A stretch of DNA of 64,000 nucleotides. Origin: Rotaria macrura. Taxonomy: Eukaryota; Rotifera; Eurotatoria; Philodinida; Philodinidae. Position numbers and translations under genes: made by a program. The stretch covers positions 63,452-127,451 of the forward strand of contig OENT01000270.1 of the NCBI GenBank assembly GCA_900239685.1, written 5' to 3'. Under the pieces are notes generated by a model, which worked only from the letters and a program-made list of their open reading frames with translations, had not been told where the DNA came from and made no database searches. Below, one piece after another: positions 37,501 to 48,848 of the stretch; positions within the stretch are counted from its first letter, which is position 1; each line of letters begins with the position of its first letter.

Positions 37501-39297
37501 ATAGACATCTTCATTATTCTAGTTGATTCGAAATTGAAATGAATAAAATCAAGTCCTGTCTTCTATACGTCTTTAACATTAGATTTTTTTTAAATGTTCG
37601 TTCCAAAGTACTATGTTACAAAATCTAGTTCTAGATGGTCACAGGTGAAAGGTAATCTCGATGAATAACTCAAACCAGAAGGATCAGATAATCGAGGAGT
37701 GCACAAGAAAAGACCGAACGAGAATTAATTTCAGTTATGTGAAAAGGTCAATAAGACATAATTTCATTCGTCGATTACGAAGAGTCGATTAGTACATATT
37801 AGCAGTCAAGGACATCGATAATTCTCTTCTTCTTCTTCTTATAATGTACATTCCCCACTCTGTCATGTCAACGTCAAAGAGAAATGACAAAACAGTTAAA
37901 TATATATTTTACTATTTGCAACGAATACAAGCTAAAACAACTATTAGATATCGTCAATTATTCGTTTTTTTTGTCAAAGAAGTAACAGGGAGGCTAGTAG
38001 TTAAAAACAATGATAAGAGTTTGGCTGTGAGTTAACAAGGGGCCTTTGAAAAGAGAATGCTTATTTCTTACTATGGGGCAATAGCAAGTTTACTGATGTT
38101 GCAGTTACAGATAGAATTCATCCATTTGTTAACTCTCGTTAATGCTTAATTGGTCGAAGCACAAAATTTCAATTTTTCTAATCAGTGACTAAAAGTATTG
38201 TAACGATTTCAGGTGTAGGGGATGTCCATGTCGATGAAGATATATTTTATTCTAATCCTTCAAATCAAAACAATACGGTAACATATGCAAATAATTAGAA
38301 CAGAAAAGTAGAGAGAGCATGAAAGAGCAGTAGATACAGTTAAAGTAGGGGCAATGCATATGATGATTAGAAATGGTAAGAAAGGGGAAAACATAATGCA
38401 TAAAATACATTCAACTAAGAGTATCACGAGTATATCTTCTTGGCCGTGTGACGTAACTAGAATTTTTTTTGCGATACTTTTTTCTTCCCTTCCATTTTCT
38501 TCCAGCTGTATAGAGTGATTTGACTGAGTATCGTAGAGCAGACGAGGAAAAAGATCAGAGACTAAGAGTTGAAAGACACTAGAGAGGATCATACTGAATT
38601 AACTGATGAAATGAGCGAAAAATTTAATTCATCTTTTCAAGATGACCTAATGTTAAATGAACTAATAAAAAATACATTTGCGACACCTCATATATAGATA
38701 TTTTCGCTTGGCATATATGAGCTTACTCGACCTCGAAACGAATATAGTCTTTTTCAACTATTCACAGTCACATTTTCACGTAGATGTTAGGCAAGAATTC
38801 ACTCGCTTTGTTTTTGAAGAACACCCTTTGATTTATTTATTAGTTTTTGTTTTCTGCTAGGTTGTAATTGAAATCAAAGATGAATTTTTGTTTATTTTTA
38901 AATCGTTTCTTTTCGCTTCGAATATTTCAAAGAAGCTCTCGGAGCTTGTGTTGTAAAAATCCTGCCTGGTTGATATTCAAAAGATCGAATGAACTTCTTA
39001 TAAAAATTCTTGCAAAAGATTTTATTAGTGTAAAATCTCTTGTGATAATACTTTAATAGAATTTGCACGCGCACGATAGAGACATCTCTTATTGTCTTAG
39101 CATTTTTTTTATCATTCTCTTTCCTTACATAAAAGAGGCGTGTACACCTTCCTCATTGGTGATTTAATTGCTTAGTGTGAACGAGTGTTAACTTTAAATG
39201 AAATTAATTTAGTTCACTTTTTTCATGTGTTTCATCCCTAAGTATACTGAGAATTAAGTTGCATCAGTATTGAACAAAGTCTACGATTTAATTGATA
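34586..39297. other. Long stretch without a recognisable gene
   Basis: Several frames look weakly protein-like but could not be extended or recognised: minus 34946–35200, plus 35320–35523 (after an ATATTCAG acceptor), minus 36609–36827, and minus 38260–38592 with two hydrophobic segments. Any of them could be a remnant exon. Confidence 0.45.
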
Positions 39298-41244
39298 ATG
39301 AGTACTTTTTTTATTCCTACTATCGTCAATATTGCACGTAGAATTGGAACTCGTACTATGTCATCAAATACCGGTATACTGCGTACGCCGGACTCTGCAT
39401 TCGTCAATCTATTAAATTATCCATTTCAACCAAATTATGTTGAGGTATCGAATCCTGGTACTATAGGTGATGGAAAAACAAAATTACGTCTACATTATTT
39501 AGATGAAGGTAATAAGAATAGTGACGAGACAATTCTACTATTACATGGTGAACCGAGTTGGAGTTATCTGTATCGTCATTTCATACCTCCATTACAACAG
39601 TATCGAGTGACTGCTTTTGATTTGATTGGCTTCGGTAAATCGGACAAACCAATGAATAAAACCGATTACACATACCAAAGGCATGTTAACTGGATACGAG
39701 AAGCTATTGATAATTTAAACTTAAATAATATTACATTATTTTGTCAGGTAATTCGGAGCAAAAACACTTCACATATATAATCTGAAAAGTTCTTCATGAG
39801 GACGCGAACCCGATCTTTTATAACCTACTTCTTGGATTTTGAACTGTAGACGACAGTAGTGAGAGAAAATGTAATAGAATTTTTATGACGGCTCCTTTTA
39901 GAAGTATTGAAAGTAGTAAAAGAAATCGTCCATTTTTCTTTAAGAATGTCATAAATGATTGTTACCATTGAACACTAATACGTTCATCGTAAATACTCTG
40001 GTTGTTTAAACTACTATCTACTGATACAGCTGAGGTTCAGTTAGAACATAAAGGAAACGATCTGGTTTTTAATACACTAAACCAAAATTGAAGAATAATT
40101 GTCTCAGTGGAATATTAAAATTTAATCGATGTTTTTCTCAAATTTTAAATCGAACTCTTACAGTAATTATTCATTGTTATAATATCCTATTTATTCTTTC
40201 TGTAGATGATCATACGCCTGTATGTGTATGAATCGTTCTCTATGTCAAATTTTTTTAAAGTTTTTTTCGTAGAGTAACATTTGAAATAATTTCGCACTAG
40301 AAAAACTTTAACTGCATCTTTACTCAGAAAAACGAGAATCAAAACGCAGAAACTACTGTTGTCTATTTTTTCACTCTATTTTCCCTCATAATTGTTGGTA
40401 AGTATATACTCAGTAACAGCTCAAGGCAGTCAAAATGTTCATCACTCGGAATTACTTAGTTAAAACGTCGATTTATTTCCGATTCAAAAGGAGAAGTTGA
40501 AGAATTTTCCACTCAGCTAGTAAATGATACCTATAGATAGTGGACTCTAATTAATTATTCTAATTGTATGCAATTCATATACTAAGTATGGGACTCGTTA
40601 CTTGTAGGGCTCTCTGATATGATCTTTGCATTAGACAATTTGATCAAACATGTTGTTTTCCATATCTGAAATAGGACTGGGGTAGTTTAATTGGTTTACA
40701 ATTAGTTGGTACGAATGGTATTAGCAACCGTTTCGCACGAGTTGTCGTTGCTAATGGTGGACTACCTACGGGCGATGAAAAAATTTCTGATGCTTTCTTG
40801 CGATGGCAAAAATTTGCATTGGAACAAACAAATATGAATGTAGGCTCCATCATCGAACGTGGTGTCGTAAGAAAAATGAAACAGGAAGAAGTTGCCGCCT
40901 ATAATGCTCCATTTCCAAATGAAAAATATCAAGCGGGCGCATTAATATTTCCCGCCTTAGTACCGACAACACCGGATAATCCTTCATCGCAATATAATCG
41001 GGATGCATGGGGAAATCTGCAACTATTCGGTAAACCAATGCTAACATTATTCTCGGATTCAGATCCGATAACAGCTGGTGCAGACAAATTTCTGAAGTTA
41101 TTAGTACCAGGTGCTAAAAATCAAGCGCATGCAACTATTACTCGTGCTGGCCATTTTCTGCAAGAAGATAAGCCAGATGAAATTGTTGAACATCTGATAA
41201 AATTTATAAAGGCTAATCCTTTGCCATTTCATTCGAAGTTGTAG
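39298..41244 (+). CDS. Haloalkane dehalogenase, HLD-I type
   Basis: Exon 1 is 39298–39747 and exon 2 is 40675–41244, giving 339 residues across a 927-bp GT–AG intron (phase 0). It is an alpha/beta-hydrolase with HGEP (E85), nucleophile D151 in CQDWGS with W152 beside it, a cap Trp at 194, acid D280 in FSDSDPIT and base H310 in AGHFLQED. This is the full triad and halide-binding set of DhlA-like (HLD-I) dehalogenases, which hydrolyse C–halogen bonds. Bacterial homologues start near LRTPDSAFVNL. Here about 27 extra N-terminal residues, Arg-containing and without acidic residues, resemble a mitochondrial presequence; M21 is an alternative start. The bacterial-type enzyme with an intron and an eukaryotic leader suggests old horizontal transfer. 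Substrate unknown. Confidence 0.88.
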
Positions 41245-42632
41245 ATAGAGATGGCTTCGATAATGCGTGAGCCACTATAATTCTATTACGAGGTGGTTGA
41301 ATCAAATTAGGTTTGTGCCGAAATATTTCATGGCATTTTTCAAATAAATTTTTCAATTGATTATTGCTAAACATGTAGTGTAGTAACATTGACAAAAGCA
41401 AGTTGTCTGAAAGTTTCATGGGCGAAAAGTCTTGACAAGTGTAGATTGGTATGAAAGCTTTTAACATAATGATTTTCTACATGGAATTAATGATTACAAA
41501 TATATTCTTGATATGGGTTGACAATTGAAAATGAATACATGTTTAACGAAATATGTCTTCTATTTTGTTCGAATTTTAATTCGCTCCAGATAAATTATTG
41601 GACCTATGAAAAATTCTAGGCATGATTGATATTTCACCAAGCGTCTGATTGTAAAGAACATGAAAAATTGTGAAATAATTTATATTCAGATGCAGACCCA
41701 AGATTGTTGAAAACAGTTTCTCATTCAGTTTTATTGCTTCATAATTTTTACTACTGACTAGTTTAGAGCGTCCTTGTCAATTTATCTCTATTCTTATATG
41801 TATTCATGAGTGCTTTTATTTACTTCAATGAAATTCAAGTTTTGTCTTGTCCTTGTCTGTTCAAATACGCTGTAAATAGATCGAAAGTTAATTATTATCT
41901 TATATTTGAACTTGAAGATCACAACAGAACGTTGAATCCTTCGATCTTTTGTAAATTAAAAAAATCCATTCTAATTGAGCTAAAACTCTCTCATGTATAA
42001 GGCGAAATTTGACTTCAAAAGTCTTCGTCATTGACCTCATATGGCAACGGGAGAAAAGAGCATAAATTCAAACGCTTTCTAGAACCAATTCGCGACGAGT
42101 TCGAAGAATGAATATCAACGAAAATCTATGATAAAAAATAGTGTTGCAAATCACTCGATATGTTACTGCCATTTACTGGGCGGCTAAATTCACCCGTTTC
42201 TTAGTCAGTGTTTCAGAGATCGTCTTCGTAGAAAAATTAATTCAAAATTAAGCGGAACACAGTCAATTATCATGGATTATATTAAACAGGATAGAATAAA
42301 AAATCTGTTTGCGTAATCAGTAATACTTTCGAGTAAGTGAGTAAATTATGTTGTTCTTTCAATCTGCTTCATCGGAGCACTTCTTTCTGGATCATTCAGA
42401 CGCCGACAAGTATTTGTACGTCAACATCATTTTTTTATTGAAAAGATCTTTTTCTAGATAATAGAATAAAAGATATTTGGTTGTCAGTCTACCTAACGAT
42501 AATTCAATCGTTTCAAAATTTTCTTGGCTACGAATCAATCAGTCTAGTCTCTTTGCTATTTTCAATACCCATCATAAGTGGTGCATTTTGGAAGTGAAGA
42601 AATTTATTTGTTAATAAGGTGAGTAAACGAAG
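41245..42632. other. Intergenic, no gene seen
   Basis: It lies between the 3' ends of two convergent genes. AT-rich, with only short frames. Confidence 0.6.
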
Positions 42633-43442
42633 TTAAATGTTTATTTCACCTTTTAAATAGGTTACAGCTTTGCCCGATATAAGTACTCGATCACCTTTAC
42701 TTTCGCACCAAAGTGTTCCTTTGCGCGCTGAAATCTGGTACGCGTGTAATTTGTCTTTATTTAGTTTTTCTGCCCAATACGGGATCAGAGTGCAATGTGT
42801 AGAGCCAGTCACAGGATCCTCGGGAATGCTAGCGCCAGGTGTAAAGTATCGTGAAACAAAGTCGACCTCATCACCAGGACCAGTAACAACTATACCGAAG
42901 ATAGAATCGAATTTAGCCAACGAGTTATAGTCGGGCGACATTTGTCTAACATCCGACTCATTGTCATAAACAAGCATATAGTCTCTTGCTTTGAAAATCC
43001 CATTAGGAGTAATGCTGGTGCCTAAAGCTGACAGAAGTCCATCAGGTAGATCAGTTTTTGTTGCAGGACGAGATGGAAAGTCCAGTGTATATAACCCATC
43101 TTCTTTTTCTCTGCAAACTGTAAGTTCGCCCGCTTGCCTTGTCTGAAATTTGATTTCATCTTTCATGGGAGATATTTCAGTAAAAATAACATGTGCAGTT
43201 GCTAATGTCGCATGACCACAAAGGTCAATCTCGAGTTCGGGTGTAAACCAACGAAGTTCATATCCATCATTACTACGATTCGGCACATAAAATGCTGTTT
43301 CAGCAAGATTATTTTCAATTGCAATTTGCTGCATCATTGTATCTGGCAGCCATTCTTCTAATGAACAGACAGCGGCTGGATTGCCTCCAAATAAGTGGTC
43401 AGTAAAAGCATCCACCTGATATATTTTAATGTTCATGACCAT
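42633..43442 (-). CDS. PhzF-family isomerase-like protein
   Basis: An intronless frame of 269 residues; M3 gives the more usual start (MNIKIYQVDAFT). It shows the whole PhzF signature: QVDAFTDHLFGGNPAAVC, the catalytic Glu in NNLAETAFYV, the LCGHATLATAHV glycine-rich block in the N-terminal half, and FTPGASIPEDPVTGSTHC in the C-terminal half. The fold is two diaminopimelate-epimerase-like halves. Family members are isomerases or epimerases, many of unknown substrate; PhzF itself acts in phenazine synthesis, but no other phenazine gene is present, so the reaction here is unknown. No introns and bacterial-like length suggest horizontal acquisition, though PhzF proteins also occur natively in animals. 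Confidence 0.85.
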   Translation of the reverse strand: MVMNIKIYQVDAFTDHLFGGNPAAVCSLEEWLPDTMMQQIAIENNLAETAFYVPNRSNDGYELRWFTPELEIDLCGHATLATAHVIFTEISPMKDEIKFQTRQAGELTVCREKEDGLYTLDFPSRPATKTDLPDGLLSALGTSITPNGIFKARDYMLVYDNESDVRQMSPDYNSLAKFDSIFGIVVTGPGDEVDFVSRYFTPGASIPEDPVTGSTHCTLIPYWAEKLNKDKLHAYQISARKGTLWCESKGDRVLISGKAVTYLKGEINI

Positions 43443-45932
43443 AATTATATAGTTAACTAATAATAGAGTACGACTTCACCGTAGCCGTTTTGTAATAATT
43501 TCACTTTCTGATCAACAATCGACAATTCTAGAAATTAGAAAAGTAAGTCTTTTCAATACATTTCTATCGTAACCATCCGAATCTAGATCCTTTATCGAAA
43601 AAAATCCTAATTCACCAATTGATCAATAGGCTTGCTTTTCATTTAAATATGCTTCTTCAAGGCTATTCTAAGTTTACTTGATTCAAATAATAGATAAGGT
43701 CGTACGTATGGATCTTTACAAAAAAGATGGGATATCGCAATGCATTAGATAATAATATATGCCGTTCTCTTCGCTCAAAAATGTTCTCAACTTGACAATG
43801 TACATATTTGCATAGGTAGGTGAATATTTAGTATCTTTTATCATCATTTGAGAGAAAAGATACGGTGATAGCACGTTTATACGCACAGAAGACATGTTAG
43901 CGAACAATTACACTGGCTAAAATCAATTCATTCATAATAAAGGCATGAGCGAATAATTACTGATTTTTCAGAAAAATGTCATCGATAAAAACCAAGAGAT
44001 CCACCATTCGGGACTATGTCATAAGGTTTATCATTTGCTAAAAATATGATCTAACAATCCTTCGAAAAAGCTGCTGAGTAAAGACTAAAAAATCTTGTAT
44101 CTATTAGAACATTTTACATTCGTCGAAATGGTAAGACTCAAAGCGTATAAAGCGATTTAAGATTAGCAAGACGTAAATTTCGTTTATTTCTATGAGTTTA
44201 TATATATTTATCAACAGAACTCAATAATACGAATGCACAAATGAATATGATTGATTCGAGAATGTGGATAGATAAAACTATAATGTGGTTCATGGATGAG
44301 AATTCTTTAAAGAAGAAGAATGGTTCATTAAAAATAATTTTCCTTTCATTTTGATGACAACGGTGATTATGAAGTTAAAACTTGTGAAAAATAAGAATGT
44401 TTATAATATCTTTATTACAAGAATTATTCTAATGGAATTCCTTCCTGAGGATTAATTTGACATTGTCCAAAAAAAGAGATGAAAGAATCAGAAAGTTTTC
44501 CGTTATCACTATTATTACTCAATGAGTAAGCGATAATATTAAGACAACGAGACTGGGAAATGAAGAGAGCGGCGTGATTTTCTCTTTTTTTATTCGTGTC
44601 CACTTACACTTGTATGGGGGTCGTATTGATGACTGTATACACAACACTAAAGAAAAGAAAGCGCAAACGATTTACAATAAGTGCCGATTGTAAAATAAAA
44701 AGAATGTTTGTCGTTTAGTTATGGCGAAGAAAAAGACTTGATTACAGACTAGTACATAAAACTATTACGTTTAGGTGGGAAAACACCGAAAATTTTCAAT
44801 CAGTACTAAAAACAGAATAAAACACATTCCTATAACATATTCTTTCTCTTACGAACTTGCGTATGAGTGTTGATGGGGGCATTCTATTGATTTTCATGCT
44901 CACCAATACTTACAGTTCAACAGTAACCGTGTTGACATTTGAAAGTCTGCCTCGTGCGAAATACTCTTAAAACACTTTTAACTCGATGCCAAAATGCAAA
45001 AAAAAGACACTCAAGAACATTTACAAGGTCTATCTTTCTTGATTGCATGGGATGTAAAAACTAAATCGTTTCATTTTTGTATGTCTACCTAACACGTTTT
45101 CTTAGTGTATTTGACTTGGAAGAAAATAAAATTTGTCATCTGTCTATTTTTATTTGGCACTGAAGAAGAATGGAACAAATCTATGCATTTCCCATTTAAA
45201 AGAGTAAACGAATAGAAATGCAGTATTGAAAATTTATGAAGTTTCATTCCAAATGGTAAATTTTCGATACTTTACTCATCAACATTTTTCCTTCCAGATA
45301 TTGATTTTCGATGTTGTGCCACTTTCCCACTATTACAAGTAATCAAGTCACACTTGTTCTTTAGGTCTATAGGGCTCACTGCACGAGAGGAACACTGGGT
45401 TGTGCTCAAACCAATAGTTTCAGATTTGGATGCAAATTATTCCATTGTGTATAGAGCTAACGTTTTTAGGAATGTAGCCAAATTTTAAGATCCAACCAGA
45501 TATTTTTGACTAATATGTGATAATCTAACTAAAAGCACTAACAATAGACTTTTTTCAATCAATTATCCGAAATATTTTCATAATGTCTCCTTGCAAGTAC
45601 CTGATAGAGTTCTGTGGAAATTTTACCATTAATACATTTTGATATGGTTTTGCGATGGACATTTTTCTACTTAGCATGATAGAATTTTCTGAAATTTTCC
45701 TCCCCGAAGAATACAACCTTGCTGCTACTTGAATTTATACTCCAAATTTTGGGACGCTGAAGTTCGACCCAACAAGTGCTATCTCAAAATAACACAATCA
45801 TTTTCTGGAATCTAGGAGGAAGAAGATATTAGGCGATTTCAAGACAATTGTCGAGGAGTGAACAAACATTTGAAACAGATATATTAGATTTTATTTTCAT
45901 TTAGTATTTGAACAACTGACGTAAAATTTAAT

Positions 45933-45955
45933 GCGGGTGTGGGTGTGGGGTGCGG
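45933..45955 (+). repeat. Telomere-like TGTGGG tract
   Basis: GGGTGTGGGTGTGGGG within a short G-rich run. It matches the TGTGGG-type telomeric repeat that I recall for Adineta, and is an internal fragment. Confidence 0.5.
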
Positions 45956-46698
45956 ATGAATTGAGCGAGCAGCCACAGCCTCAACAAAAACTTTCATTGC
46001 GATTTTGGTCATTGAAATATGTTCTTGCTTTACATGAATTTATTCGTAGCTGATAGATGAGAATATGTCATAATTCAATAGTTTTGTTCTTCCCTGTTAT
46101 GCTATCACATCGTTTATCTTTTCACTCAATCAATTAAGTAGTTAATACCTATCATTTATTAATCGATACACGTTTCATTTGTTCTACTTGATCTGCAGCC
46201 ATGCATAAACAAGCACGACTGGTTCTGCAGACAGATCATGCTCGTTTTTCTAAAATAGTTGATCAGAAAAGTATTTTTCGCAAGTTAAATAATCTATGGT
46301 GCAAAATTTTTGATAAAAAGTATTTGTTCAGTTTTCCACCGCTTCGAGGCTTTCGGAGAGAATGGAACGTAGTCGGTTGATATTAGATCACCGTGGTGTT
46401 TCTAAATTCCGAGTGACAGAAACGTTTTGCAACATTTTGCGTTTTACGTATATCTCAGTTCAGACAATAGATAAAATCTTGAATTTAATTTTGAAAAATT
46501 TGCAATCCAATTTTCTACAAACTTGCATTTAGCTCACTTTGAAATAATAGAACTTGATAGTTTTGTGAATCAAACAACATAATTATGTAAATTGCGTCTA
46601 CTTGTCGCAACTTTTTCTAATTACACAGTTTCTGACTTTCTCATTGTTAGCGTCAACTGATGACACTAGTTGTCGCTAAACTTCAATTATGTTTTTCG

Positions 46699-46860
46699 TT
46701 CCTTAGTTTCTTCTCTCTTTTCTCTGTTCTCTTTTCTATTCCTGTTTTCTCTCCTCCCTCCCTTCGTCTCCCTTTTCTTCTCTCTCTCTCGTCGCCCTTA
46801 TTCTCGCTCTCATTCCCCTTTTCTTCTCTCCTATCTCCCTCAGTCACGCTCTCCAGTTCA
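46699..46860 (+). repeat. Pyrimidine-rich tract (C/T)
   Basis: About 160 bp made nearly only of C and T on the plus strand. It keeps long Ser/Leu/Phe/Pro frames open without being coding. Confidence 0.8.
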
Positions 46861-48185
46861 GTTGTGAAAAATCATTCTACTGATAAGTCGATTGACTGTG
46901 GTCTTCTCCTTGTTTTCTTCTGCTCTCCCCTTGCTGTGTCTGTTCCTGTGGAATTGTTTCCTTTTCTGGGTGTTTGATTAACCACGAATAAAGTTGTTGT
47001 GACCATCAAGCAAACACAGGTTAGTCCTATTTTTATAAAAGTGACCTCTCTCTCGCTCTTTATCAAAACTGACCACCCGATAAGTGAACGTGATTCCCCC
47101 CTTCCAAGTCATTAGGAACCGATCCCTAAGGAGAGGCTCACACTCATGTTTTAAACAGGCGCTCTAAAGTATAATTGTCACCAATACCATCGGATATGAA
47201 GGTTGTGAGTATAGGTGCTGCTATTAGTGTATATGAACGTGCAGTGACTTGCCACCTGGCATCTGAAACCATCTATTTTTTCATGTACTAGCTTGTTAGT
47301 CAGATGTATATTATCTAAAAAAATCCATTCAGAGCAGGAAGAGTGTGAGCACGTTATTAGAACCTCCACCCAACTCATGAACTTCTGACTTTCAATGCAG
47401 TTTTTTTTAAAGTATTTAGAATCCGAGTCCAATCAAAATCTACGATCGGCTTTTTAATAGATAATGATTTTTGAACGTTTCAAAATGTAGCTAATGCTCA
47501 TTTATTTCGAACTCGAACTGTTTTTCGAATGATATTACTGCCTGTTTTAGTCATATGGTTGAATGCTCATCCACTTTCATGTAATGGGACGAGCTTATTA
47601 ACCAACTACAGATTTCTTAATAATCTAGATTCAAGACATCATTATGGATATTTATTAGGAATAATAATAGCAATATGAGCTGCCGTATGCTTATCGCTAG
47701 TTGGGGCCGGCCCTAGGGTCCACATAAACCAGTCTCTGTTAACTTTTTTCTCCCCGGGCTGCAGTATCTGCATCCCTTTCTGTCCAATGCTCTCCCCTAT
47801 TTACGTAGGGCTGCCGGTCAACGTAAGTATCACGTAGTTTTGACATCTAATTTGGAGTTGTTTTCTTGAATCTGCATACTTACTACCGACGTAATCAATA
47901 CACTATCGGATGGATAAGTCATCTAAGATAACTAGCCGTTAGTGACTTGTTCATGGTCATTACATGAATGACAGTACTGAGATTTGATCGCAGTAGCTTG
48001 TGAATAGGTGGCTAACAGTGAAAAACCTCAGCCAAGGTGGCTCTATTTATTAGAAGTATATTTGGTAAAACGAAGTCAGCTGCAGCAAACTTAATGTTTA
48101 TTATATAAACTTGCATCGTAATAGAATGAGTTCAGTTACATAAGATGAAATATTTTCGCTGTTGCGGTATCAGTCACGATTTCAA

Positions 48186-48848
48186 TCAAACAACAGTCGC
48201 ATATTCGAAGCCGAAATGTATGCTTGGATCGTATTCAGTCATCTCCACAGAAATTTCTCCACGATGTAGACGTGCAAAAGACTTCAGAGTACGCAAGCCG
48301 ACATCAATAATATGCGTTCCAGCATTTAGTAACGCTACATCTGATTTTGCACAAGAAACGCGTACCCAAGATGTGGCTCCGCTGTAGAAAAAGCTGCCAC
48401 CCTGAGCATCCAGATTAAATAGATCAGGAAAGCCCATTTGCGATGCTAGAGCTACACATCGATCATTATTTGGCATGAGTCTATTCAAATTGAGCACCTT
48501 ATTGTCGACCAGTATTCGAACCAAGCTACGACCATCTGAATTAGTATTTAAACATGAACCTTGGAAATGAATTTTATATATCATTAGTACATTATGGTGA
48601 ACGGCTAGCGAAAGTTCAGGCACTTTTGAAAATATAGTTGAAGCCTCTGTAACATCAAATTGCCATGTTTTTTGACTTCATCTGTAAAAGTATTAAGGGG
48701 GTGCTACTTTGCTATTACCAAAGCTACTTCTTGATTGAATGGCTGGAACTTGTATAACTTTCAACTGGGTTGCTGTTCTATTCGATGCTGTTACACACAC
48801 AACTGAAGCAAGGAGTAGTACCACAATCCTTAGATACTTTCCAATCAT
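48186..48848 (-). CDS. Small secreted protein, 2 exons
   Basis: Exon 1 is 48848–48719 and exon 2 is 48646–48186. The 72-bp intron (GTAATA…TTACAG) is phase 1 and keeps the frame; 196 residues. The start MIGKYLRIVVLLLASVVCV is a clear signal peptide with a likely cut after VTA. The mature part has alternating hydrophobic residues typical of a beta-sandwich, four cysteines, a GGSFFYSGATSWVRVSC block and LNAGTHIIDVGLRTL. It resembles a secreted beta-rich domain, but I cannot name the family. An open frame alone would start inside exon 2 and miss the signal peptide. Confidence 0.65.

Larger units (their letters stand above)
43443..48185. other. Long stretch without a recognisable gene
   Basis: It includes a 160-bp pyrimidine tract and a telomere-like tract (listed separately). 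A 49-residue plus-strand frame from ATG 47529 begins with a hydrophobic, signal-peptide-like segment (MILLPVLVIWLNA) and ends at 47678. The more GC-rich patch at 47695–47840 contains GGGGCCGGCCCTAGG. A minus-strand frame at 47178–47432 is open but unrecognised. Confidence 0.45.

Noticed and set aside
39795-39815. tRNA B-box-like GGGTTCGCGTCC on the minus strand
   Set aside because: No matching T-stem, acceptor stem or A box could be built around it.
39298-43442. Bacterial contamination of the assembly
   Set aside because: The dehalogenase has a long GT–AG intron and an added leader, base composition matches neighbours, and animal genes flank the region.
46660-46977. 105-codon Ser/Leu/Pro frame
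   Set aside because: A direct consequence of the C/T tract; no protein pattern outside it.
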